Positions 1-5,089 of a DNA stretch of 6,871 nt are shown here, in pieces. Position 1 is the stretch's first letter; the number at the start of each line of letters is the position of its first letter. The stretch spans positions 1-6,871 of the forward strand of contig QFQQ01000139.1 in the NCBI GenBank assembly GCA_003243445.1, given 5' to 3'. The DNA comes from Citrobacter freundii (GTDB taxonomy: Bacteria > Bacteroidota > Bacteroidia > Chitinophagales > Chitinophagaceae). The notes under the pieces are model-generated. The model did no database searches, was not told where the DNA came from, and worked only from the letters and a program-made list of their open reading frames with translations. The position numbers and the translations under genes are program-made.

Positions 1-127
1 CACCCACAATTGAAATTGTGGGCTATGTGGTCGTTGAGTTTCGGCGAATTATTCGAAGGGTTGGCAGTTGTGATAGACAATACGAACAGCCGGGTGTGCG
101 ATTAGCCCACAATTTTAATTGTGGGTG
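1..127. repeat. REPIN- or MITE-like inverted pair of palindromic repeats
   Basis: Two 25-nt arms, 1-25 and 103-127, are inverted copies matching at 24 of 25 positions, separated by 77 bp. Each arm is itself a hairpin of the form CCCACAATT-N2-AATTGTGGG (3-22 and 106-125), with 9-bp stems and 2-nt loops. This nested symmetry, two short palindromes facing each other over roughly 80 bp, is the layout known for REPINs, which are mobilised by RAYT/IS200-like transposases; a non-autonomous MITE would look similar. The spacer contains a small perfect palindrome, CGAAT-t-ATTCG, at 45-55. No transposase gene is in the window. The element begins at the window edge, so its outer boundary and any target duplication cannot be seen. 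The inverted repeat is certain; the class is inferred. Confidence 0.75.
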
Positions 128-284
128 AGGAATACACGATCGTAGTTTGTGATAAGCTTACAAACCAAATACAATAGCCGGAAACTTTCCGTCATCACGC
201 TGGATATCATATCCTTACCTCGCACTTACACTGAACCGATTCCATTCAAATCCGCTTATCATCCCCCATTAACAATAAATTAGT
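128..284. other. Non-coding region upstream of the peroxiredoxin, rich in small palindromes
   Basis: I see no credible coding sequence between the inverted repeat pair and the peroxiredoxin promoter. The stretch holds several short symmetric sequences: GTTTGT/ACAAAC around a 9-nt centre at 145-165, CGGAAA-c-TTTCCG at 179-191 and GGATAT-c-ATATCC at 202-214. The last two are perfect 6-bp arms around a single central C, centred 23 bp apart. They could be binding sites for dimeric regulators or remnants of older repeats. They lie about 100 bp upstream of the predicted -33 element. Confidence 0.5.
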
Positions 285-299
285 CCACAAACTTTGTGG
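285..299. promoter_or_regulatory. Operator-like palindrome over the peroxiredoxin -33 element
   Basis: CCACAAA-c-TTTGTGG is a perfect 7-1-7 palindrome. Its right half contains the TTTG (293-296) that serves as the predicted -33 promoter element, so a bound protein would compete directly with RNA polymerase. With its flank it reads TAGTCCAC-N7-GTGGG, the same geometry as the reverse complement of the site before sumT (TAGTCTAC-N7-GTAGA). The 7-1-7 spacing recalls PerR/Fur boxes, but the sequence is not AT-rich as those are. The regulator is unknown. Confidence 0.55.
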
Positions 300-323
300 G
301 GTATTCATTTACCCTTATTTTTG
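293..323 (+). promoter_or_regulatory. Bacteroidota-type promoter for the peroxiredoxin
   Basis: TTTG at 293-296, a 19-bp spacer and TATTTTTG at 316-323 match the Bacteroidota housekeeping consensus, a -33 TTTG and a -7 TAnnTTTG spaced about 19-21 bp. Transcription should start a few bases after 323, giving a leader of only about 15-20 nt before the ATG at 346. No Shine-Dalgarno sequence is present, which is normal for this phylum. Confidence 0.7.
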
Positions 324-345
324 TTGACTACTTAAACTTTATATT

Positions 346-981
346 ATGGCATTACGTCTGGGCGATCCAGCACCCAATTTTAAGGCACAAACCACAGCTG
401 GAGAGATTGATCTGTATGAATATTTAGGAAACGGATGGGGTGTTTTATTTTCCCACCCTGCTGATTATACCCCTGTTTGCACAACAGAATTGGGTAAAAC
501 AGCTCTTCTTGGTGATGAATTCACGAAGCGCAATGTAAAAGTGCTTGCTGTAAGTGTTGATCCATTGGATAAGCACCAGGGCTGGATCAAAGACATCAAC
601 GAAACGCAGAACACAACAGTTAACTTTCCTATCATCGCTGATGCTGACAGAAACGTTGCCACATTATATGATATGATCCACCCGAATGCGTCCGCAACTG
701 CAACCGTTCGCTCGCTGTTCATCATAGGACCGGATAAACTGATCAAACTTATCATTACATATCCTGCATCTACCGGAAGAAACTTCGTGGAAGTATTGCG
801 TGTGATTGATTCACTGCAACTGACCGCCAACCACAGCGTGGCCACTCCTGCAAACTGGACACATGGTGAAGACGTGATCGTTGTTCCCGCCGTGTCTACC
901 GAAGATGCGATCAAGAAATTCCCTAAAGGTGTGAAAGTGGTGAAACCGTATCTGCGGTATACGCCACAGCCTGATCTTTAA
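346..981 (+). CDS. 1-Cys peroxiredoxin (Prx6 family)
   Basis: A 211-aa thiol peroxidase, expected in the cytoplasm, that reduces hydrogen peroxide and organic hydroperoxides. The active-site motif PADYTPVCTTE (38-48) places the peroxidatic cysteine at C45, with T42 in the usual supporting position; R122 fits the conserved catalytic arginine. C45 is the only cysteine in the protein, so there is no resolving cysteine and recycling must use an external thiol. The C-terminal third (about 165-211, with ANWTHGED and KPYLRYTPQP) is the extended domain typical of Prx6 rather than 2-Cys AhpC. Length is normal. The ATG is supported by the promoter just upstream and the family-typical start MALRLGDPAPNF. 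The gene has its own promoter and is separated from cysH by a long inverted repeat, so it is probably its own transcription unit, although it sits at the head of a sulfur cluster and shares a candidate operator with sumT. Confidence 0.95.
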   Translation: MALRLGDPAPNFKAQTTAGEIDLYEYLGNGWGVLFSHPADYTPVCTTELGKTALLGDEFTKRNVKVLAVSVDPLDKHQGWIKDINETQNTTVNFPIIADADRNVATLYDMIHPNASATATVRSLFIIGPDKLIKLIITYPASTGRNFVEVLRVIDSLQLTANHSVATPANWTHGEDVIVVPAVSTEDAIKKFPKGVKVVKPYLRYTPQPDL

Positions 982-1085
982 TAAGTAAAAAGTCAAAATT
1001 CAAAAGTAAAAAAGGCGTGACAAGAGAAGTTATCTCAACCTTTTGATGCTTTTTTGACTTTTTAATTTTGACTTTTTACTTTATT
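982..1085. repeat. Long imperfect inverted repeat built of AGTnAAA-type heptamers
   Basis: The left arm (about 982-1016) is a run of 7-nt units (AGTAAAA, AGTCAAA, ATTCAAA, AGTAAAA). The right arm (about 1048-1085) is their near-exact reverse complement. Pairing covers roughly 35 bp with a few mismatches around a loop of about 31 nt, whose centre has a 4-bp stem (GAGA/TCTC, 1024-1036). It starts immediately after the peroxiredoxin stop codon and fills nearly the whole gap to cysH. Transcribed, it would form a long AU-rich hairpin that might slow or terminate polymerase in either direction, but it lacks the GC-rich stem of a standard terminator. Related units occur at 2760-2903 and 6814-6871, so this belongs to a dispersed family. 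Confidence 0.8.
1042..1070 (+). promoter_or_regulatory. Possible cysH promoter inside the repeat arm
   Basis: TAATTTTG at 1063-1070 fits the Bacteroidota -7 consensus TAnnTTTG, and TTTG at 1042-1045 could be the -33 element, but the 17-bp spacer is shorter than the usual 19-21. The -7 match lies in a 27-nt segment (1057-1083) repeated exactly before cysN (2877-2903), so repeat identity rather than promoter function may explain it. Confidence 0.35.
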
Positions 1086-1089
1086 GTTC

Positions 1090-1106
1090 ACTACTACTAA
1101 CGTACA
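1090..1106. promoter_or_regulatory. Weak candidate operator before cysH
   Basis: ACTAC-N7-GTACA agrees at 8 of 10 half-site positions with TCYAC-N7-GTRGA, the form derived from the peroxiredoxin and sumT sites. Like the sumT site it lies just before the start codon, ending 9 bp upstream of the ATG at 1116. The match was found by looking for the motif, so it carries limited weight. Confidence 0.3.
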
Positions 1107-1115
1107 CTACACCCG

Positions 1116-1832
1116 ATGCTGACGAGAGAGCAAATACTACAACTGGAAGAACTTTCTTTGCCAGAAGCAATTGCGTTTATCGCAACAATGTTTCCTGGTA
1201 AAGTAGTATTTTCCTCTTCGCTCGGGCAGGAAGACCAGGTGCTCACCGATGTGATCTTCCGCAACCAGTTGCCGGTGAAAGTCTTCACCATCGATACCGG
1301 TCGTCTGTTCAATGAAACATATGAATTGCTGGACCGCATAGAAGCACGTTACAAAAACAAAATACAAGTCTACTTCCCTGAAGCCACAGATGTGGAAGAA
1401 TTTGTTGCCACCAAAGGGATCAACAGTTTTTACGAATCGGTCGATAACCGTAAATCATGTTGTCATATTCGAAAGGTAAAACCGTTAAACCGCGCTTTGC
1501 AGGGTGCGAAAGTGTGGATCACCGGTTTACGTTCTGAGCAATCAGGTAACCGGAATAATATGCCGATGATCGAATGGATGGAGGATCGTCAGTTATATAA
1601 ATTCAATCCGCTTATCAAATGGAGTTTTGATGAGATGATCGCCTATATAAATAAGTACAATGTGCCTTACAGCCCGTTGCATGATAAGGGGTTTATCAGC
1701 ATTGGCTGTGCGCCGTGTACGAGAGCGATCGAGCCGGGCGAAGACGCCCGCGCAGGCCGTTGGTGGTGGGAAACATCACACAAGGAATGTGGCCTTCATT
1801 CAACAATAGCCAATGTTTTAACCAATAAGTGA
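1116..1832 (+). CDS. cysH: Adenylylsulfate/phosphoadenylylsulfate reductase, 4Fe-4S type (CysH)
   Basis: A 238-aa cytoplasmic reductase that converts APS (or PAPS) to sulfite and AMP (or PAP) with electrons from thioredoxin or glutathione. The nucleotide-binding loop SSSLGQEDQV is at 33-42, and the IDTGRLF strand-loop at 59-65. Four cysteines, C115-C116 in KSCCHIRKVKPL and C198/C201 in GCAPC, form the CC...CxxC set that binds a 4Fe-4S cluster in APS reductases; classical E. coli PAPS reductase lacks it. The catalytic cysteine is C225 in the C-terminal ECGLH motif. Length is usual for the bacterial enzyme. The cluster usually indicates APS as substrate, although some cluster-containing enzymes also accept PAPS; the absence of cysC nearby fits APS. 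cysD follows after 18 bp, so the two are almost certainly cotranscribed. The start has no Shine-Dalgarno sequence. Confidence 0.95.
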   Translation: MLTREQILQLEELSLPEAIAFIATMFPGKVVFSSSLGQEDQVLTDVIFRNQLPVKVFTIDTGRLFNETYELLDRIEARYKNKIQVYFPEATDVEEFVATKGINSFYESVDNRKSCCHIRKVKPLNRALQGAKVWITGLRSEQSGNRNNMPMIEWMEDRQLYKFNPLIKWSFDEMIAYINKYNVPYSPLHDKGFISIGCAPCTRAIEPGEDARAGRWWWETSHKECGLHSTIANVLTNK

Positions 1833-1850
1833 TCTTTAGAAACGAAGCGT

Positions 1851-2759
1851 ATGAGTAAACATTATTTGGATTACCTGGAACAACTTGAAGCGGAAAGTAT
1901 TTTTATTTTCCGGGAGATAGCTGCCCAGTTTGAAAAACCTGCTTTGCTGTTCAGCGGCGGTAAGGATTCGATCACCCTTGTTCACCTGGCAAGAAAGGCC
2001 TTTGCACCGGGCAAGATCCCTTTTCCGCTGGTACATATTGACACAGGACATAATTTCCCGGAAGCACTTTCTTTCCGTGATCAGCTGGCATCAGAGGTGA
2101 ATGCAAACCTGATCGTCCGCAAAGTGGAAGATACCATCCGTGAAAGAAAGCTGACGGAACAAAAAGGAAAATTTGCCAGCCGCAACTGGCTGCAGACATA
2201 TACACTCCTCGATACCATCGAGGAATTCGGCTTTGATGCGTGTATCGGTGGCGCACGCCGCGATGAAGAAAAGGCCAGGGCAAAAGAAAGGATCTTTTCC
2301 GTACGCGATGAATTCGGCCAATGGAATCCCAAACTCCAGCGTCCCGAACTTTGGAATATTTATAACGGAAGAATACATAAAGGGGAGAACGTTCGGGTTT
2401 TCCCGATCAGCAACTGGACGGAACTTGATATCTGGAATTATATCCGCAAGGAAAACATTGCGCTCCCTTCAATTTACTTCTCACATGACAGGGAAGTGCT
2501 GGTGCATGAAGGACAACTGATCGCTGTATCGGATTTCATCCAGATCGATGATACAGATCTTGTGGTAAAAAAGAAAGTACGCTATAGAACAGTTGGCGAC
2601 ATGACCTGTACTGCAGCAGTGGAATCCTCCGCTTCATCTCTGGATGAAGTGATCAGCGAGATCACAGCCGCACGCATCAGCGAACGGGGTGAAACAAGGA
2701 TTGATGACAGAGTGACGGAGGCTGCAATGGAGGATCGTAAAAAGAACGGATACTTTTAA
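1851..2759 (+). CDS. cysD: Sulfate adenylyltransferase subunit 2 (CysD)
   Basis: A 302-aa catalytic subunit of the heterodimeric ATP sulfurylase, forming APS and pyrophosphate from ATP and sulfate; the reaction is driven by GTP hydrolysis in CysN. It belongs to the adenosine-phosphosulfate reductase-like PP-loop family: SGGKDS is at 35-40, VHIDTGHNFPE at 61-71 and the basic GGARRDEEKARAKER segment at 133-147. The C-terminus has the conserved RTVGDMTCTAAVES block (246-259) and ends in KKNGYF as CysD proteins do. It is full length and intact. It lies 18 bp after cysH with no promoter between them. The partner gene cysN follows after 155 bp of heptamer repeat sequence, a wider gap than is usual for cysDN. 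No Shine-Dalgarno sequence; the ATG fits the family start (MSKHYLDYLEQLEAESIFIFRE as read across residues 1-22). Confidence 0.96.
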   Translation: MSKHYLDYLEQLEAESIFIFREIAAQFEKPALLFSGGKDSITLVHLARKAFAPGKIPFPLVHIDTGHNFPEALSFRDQLASEVNANLIVRKVEDTIRERKLTEQKGKFASRNWLQTYTLLDTIEEFGFDACIGGARRDEEKARAKERIFSVRDEFGQWNPKLQRPELWNIYNGRIHKGENVRVFPISNWTELDIWNYIRKENIALPSIYFSHDREVLVHEGQLIAVSDFIQIDDTDLVVKKKVRYRTVGDMTCTAAVESSASSLDEVISEITAARISERGETRIDDRVTEAAMEDRKKNGYF

Positions 2760-2903
2760 GTAAAAAGTAAAAAGTCAAAAGTAAAAAATAGATTCTTAGG
2801 GACTGGGGTTATCTTTTTGGTAGTAAGTAAAAATTTAAAGCTTTATTCTTTTACTGTTATAGATGACCAATTTTTCACTTTTTAATTTTGACTTTTTACT
2901 TTA
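2760..2903. repeat. Second heptamer-repeat spacer with inverted arms, between cysD and cysN
   Basis: The left part (2760-2788) continues directly from the cysD stop with 7-nt units AGTAAAA, AGTAAAA, AGTCAAA, AGTAAAA. The right part (about 2871-2903) holds the complementary T-rich arm. Positions 2877-2903 are identical over 27 nt to 1057-1083 before cysH. The two arms pair imperfectly around about 80 bp of unrelated sequence, in which AGTAAAA (2825-2831) and TTTTACT (2849-2855) give another short inverted repeat. The right arm contains TAATTTTG (2883-2890), a -7-like sequence, but no convincing -33 TTTG lies 19-21 bp upstream. An alternative in-frame TTG at 2888 for cysN falls inside this repeat and is very unlikely to be the start. 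Confidence 0.75.
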
Positions 2904-2914
2904 AAAAAAATCAA

Positions 2915-4156
2915 ATGGACCTACTAAGATTTATAACAGCAGGCAGTGTAGATGACGGCAAAAGCACGCTCATCGGGCGTTTGCTTTATGATAGTAAGAA
3001 TATACTGGTTGACCAACTGGAAGCATTGGAGAAGCAGACAAAGAACAAAGAGGCTGGTTCGATAGATCTTGCGTTGCTGACGGATGGTCTGCGCGCGGAG
3101 CGCGAGCAGGGTATCACCATTGATGTAGCCTATCGTTATTTTTCTACCCCTAAGAGGAAATTCATTATAGCTGATGCTCCCGGGCATGTGCAGTATACGA
3201 GGAATATGATCACCGGCGCATCAAACGCGAATCTTATTATCATCCTGGTAGATGCACGGCAGGGAGTGGTTGAGCAGACACGCCGCCACTCCATTATTGC
3301 GTCTTTACTGAAAATACCACATGTAGTTGTTGCGGTGAACAAAATGGATCTTGTTGAATATTCGCAGGACGTTTACAACAATATCCTGATCGATTACGCA
3401 GAAGTGGCAAAACAACTTGGACTGAAAGACGTCACATACATTCCGATCAGTGCGTTGAATGGTGATAATATCGTCGACAGGTCAACTACCATTCAATGGT
3501 ATGACGGAAAACCATTGCTGCAGTTACTGGAAGAAGTAGAAACAGACCATGATCTGAATCTCGAAGATGCAAGATTTCAGGTACAATTGGTGATCCGCCC
3601 GCAGACATCAGAACTGCATGACTATCGCGGTTATGCCGGCAAAGTGACCAGCGGTATTTATAAAAAAGGAGATAAGGTAACAGTACTACCAGCCAATATC
3701 GAATCTGTTATTTCCAGGCTGGAAGTGAACGGTGTGGAAGCAGAGGAAGTATTTGCTTCGCAAAGTGTGACCATCCATCTGCAGGACGATATTGATGTGA
3801 GCCGTGGCGATTCTATTGTAAGATCAGATAATCAGCCAAAGGTTTCTAATGAAGTTGAAGTATTACTATGCTGGTTGGATGAAAAGCCGCTGCAACCAGG
3901 AAATAAATATTATCTGCAGCACAACAGCCGTCTGATCCGTGCAGTTGTCCGCAATGTGGAATATAAACTCGATGTAAATACATTACGCCAGCTGCCGGTA
4001 GAAGGCTCTGTGAAATTGAATGAAGTGGTGAAAGCAACGATCAAAACGGCTTCACCGTTGGTATACGATAGTTACGCCGATATTCAGGGAAACGGCAGTG
4101 CTATCCTGATCGATGAAACAAGCAATAATACTGTAGCGGCGGTGCTGCTGCAGTGA
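2915..4156 (+). CDS. cysN: Sulfate adenylyltransferase subunit 1, GTPase (CysN)
   Basis: A 413-aa translation-factor-like GTPase that couples GTP hydrolysis to APS synthesis by CysD. G-box motifs are all present: P-loop GSVDDGKS at 10-17, EREQGITID at 62-70 (switch I), DAPGH at 87-91, NKMD at 142-145 and ISAL at 178-181. Domain 2 and 3 beta-barrels follow (about 220-413), ending in GSAILIDETSNNTVAAVLL, close to the usual CysN C-terminus. It stops there, so no APS kinase domain is fused, unlike CysNC proteins of about 600 aa or more. It is shorter than E. coli CysN (about 475 aa) but lacks no core motif. The ATG at 2915 is chosen because the conserved N-terminus (MDLLRFITAGSVDDGKS) begins there; an upstream TTG would only add nine residues encoded by repeat sequence. 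sumT follows after 38 bp. Confidence 0.96.
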   Translation: MDLLRFITAGSVDDGKSTLIGRLLYDSKNILVDQLEALEKQTKNKEAGSIDLALLTDGLRAEREQGITIDVAYRYFSTPKRKFIIADAPGHVQYTRNMITGASNANLIIILVDARQGVVEQTRRHSIIASLLKIPHVVVAVNKMDLVEYSQDVYNNILIDYAEVAKQLGLKDVTYIPISALNGDNIVDRSTTIQWYDGKPLLQLLEEVETDHDLNLEDARFQVQLVIRPQTSELHDYRGYAGKVTSGIYKKGDKVTVLPANIESVISRLEVNGVEAEEVFASQSVTIHLQDDIDVSRGDSIVRSDNQPKVSNEVEVLLCWLDEKPLQPGNKYYLQHNSRLIRAVVRNVEYKLDVNTLRQLPVEGSVKLNEVVKATIKTASPLVYDSYADIQGNGSAILIDETSNNTVAAVLLQ

Positions 4157-4175
4157 TATTTTTTTACTCTATAAA

Positions 4176-4192
4176 TCTACTAAAAAGGTAGA
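4176..4192. promoter_or_regulatory. Candidate operator touching the sumT start
   Basis: TCTAC-N7-GTAGA is a perfect 5-bp inverted repeat ending 2 bp before the sumT ATG. Read on the other strand with its flank it is TAGTCTAC-N7-GTAGA, the same shape and spacing as the palindrome over the peroxiredoxin -33 box. The only weak Shine-Dalgarno-like sequence in the cluster (AAGG, 4185-4188) lies inside it, so binding at DNA level or a small RNA hairpin could limit expression of sumT and cysJ. An imperfect -7-like TATTTTTT (4157-4164) precedes it with no clear -33. Confidence 0.5.
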
Positions 4193-4194
4193 CT

Positions 4195-5013
4195 ATGAAT
4201 GTACAACGTATCAATGGGAAAGTAATTCTTGCCGGAGCAGGTCCCGGCGATCCCGAGCTGATTTCTGTAAAGGCCGTTCGTTGGCTGCAGAAGGCAGATG
4301 TTGTGTTGACTGATAGACTGGTCAGTCACGAGATCCTCAATGAGTATGCAGGGCCACAGGCGGAGATCATCTGCGTGGGCAAGCAGGGCCGTTACGGCGC
4401 GTCCACTCCTCAGAAGAAGATCAATCAACTGATGATCGAGTATAGTAAGGCCGGCAAAACGGTGGTCCGTCTCAAAGGCGGTGATGTTTCAGTATTTGCC
4501 AATATGCTGGATGAATTACAGGCCCTCGTGGAAAATGGAATTCCTTATGAAATCATTCCTGGTATCTCTGCCGCATTTGGAGCTGCCGCCTATGCAGGTA
4601 TTCCACTTACTGCAAGAAACTATGCCAATGCCGTAAGATTTCTTACGTATTATAAAACGGATGTATTGCCGGATGAATACTGGAGCTCTCTGGCAGAAAC
4701 AGACGACACGCTGGTATTCTACATGTCATCCGGAACGCTGGATGATATTGTGGAGAATCTCAAACGTAATGGCATTCGCTCCGACCGCTTTATTGCAGTG
4801 GTGGAGCAGGCGACAACGCGTTTGCAGAATGTTCATGTGTCTAATATTTACCAGCATAAACAAAATTTTGAAGGCAAAGAGTTTGCATCACCGTCCCTGC
4901 TGATCATTGGTAAAGTAGTGGCATTGCATGAGCAGTTTGCATGGATCAGGAATAGCAATAGCCAGGAACAGTATTTCGAACCGGTTGAGTCGTTGAGGAG
5001 GCAGGCGGTGTAA
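4195..5013 (+). CDS. cobA: Uroporphyrinogen-III C-methyltransferase (SumT/CobA type)
   Basis: A 272-aa SAM-dependent methylase of the tetrapyrrole methylase fold, expected to convert uroporphyrinogen III to precorrin-2, the branch point to siroheme. It has GAGPGDPEL at 14-22, RLKGGD at 92-97, IIPGISAA at 120-127 and GIPLTAR at 135-141, all in family order and spacing. It is a stand-alone methylase without the CysG dehydrogenase/ferrochelatase domain. Two conserved stretches are altered: RLKGGD is followed by VSVFANML instead of the common PFVFGRG, and GIPLTAR replaces the usual GIPLTHR. The overall pattern still favours SumT, and its place between cysN and cysJ points to siroheme supply for sulfite reductase. 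Another precorrin methylase is possible but less likely in this context. The final 30 residues are a poorly conserved tail. No start codon further downstream fits, since GKVILAGAG begins at residue 8. Confidence 0.87.
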   Translation: MNVQRINGKVILAGAGPGDPELISVKAVRWLQKADVVLTDRLVSHEILNEYAGPQAEIICVGKQGRYGASTPQKKINQLMIEYSKAGKTVVRLKGGDVSVFANMLDELQALVENGIPYEIIPGISAAFGAAAYAGIPLTARNYANAVRFLTYYKTDVLPDEYWSSLAETDDTLVFYMSSGTLDDIVENLKRNGIRSDRFIAVVEQATTRLQNVHVSNIYQHKQNFEGKEFASPSLLIIGKVVALHEQFAWIRNSNSQEQYFEPVESLRRQAV

Positions 5014-5089
5014 GTTGGGGAGGTTTGGAGGGTTTGAGCGGTTGTTGTGAGCGTAATGTTTATTCGTTTGAAAAGCTGAAAAATACTTT

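Noticed and set aside
465..914. Antisense reading frame of about 150 codons opposite the peroxiredoxin
   Set aside because: It lies wholly inside a well-conserved gene on the other strand, and its translation shows no recognisable domain.
1024..1055. Rho-independent terminator after the peroxiredoxin (small stem followed by six T)
   Set aside because: The stem is only 4 bp and is separated from the T-run by 13 nt; the T-run is better explained as part of the long inverted repeat arm.
2173..2520. Plus-strand frame of 115 codons inside cysD
   Set aside because: It is out of frame with an intact, strongly conserved cysD and its product looks like a shadow translation.
2888..2914. Upstream TTG start for cysN
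   Set aside because: The nine added residues are encoded by the dispersed repeat, and the conserved family N-terminus begins at the ATG at 2915.
5015..5041. G-rich stretch after sumT that might form a two-tier G-quadruplex
   Set aside because: The G-runs are mostly two bases with irregular loops; nothing else supports a structure, and AT-to-GC drift in a short spacer explains it.
5014..5089. Separate promoter for cysJ
   Set aside because: TATTCGTTTG near 5061 has the wrong internal spacing for TAnnTTTG and no suitable -33 partner; cotranscription with sumT is simpler.
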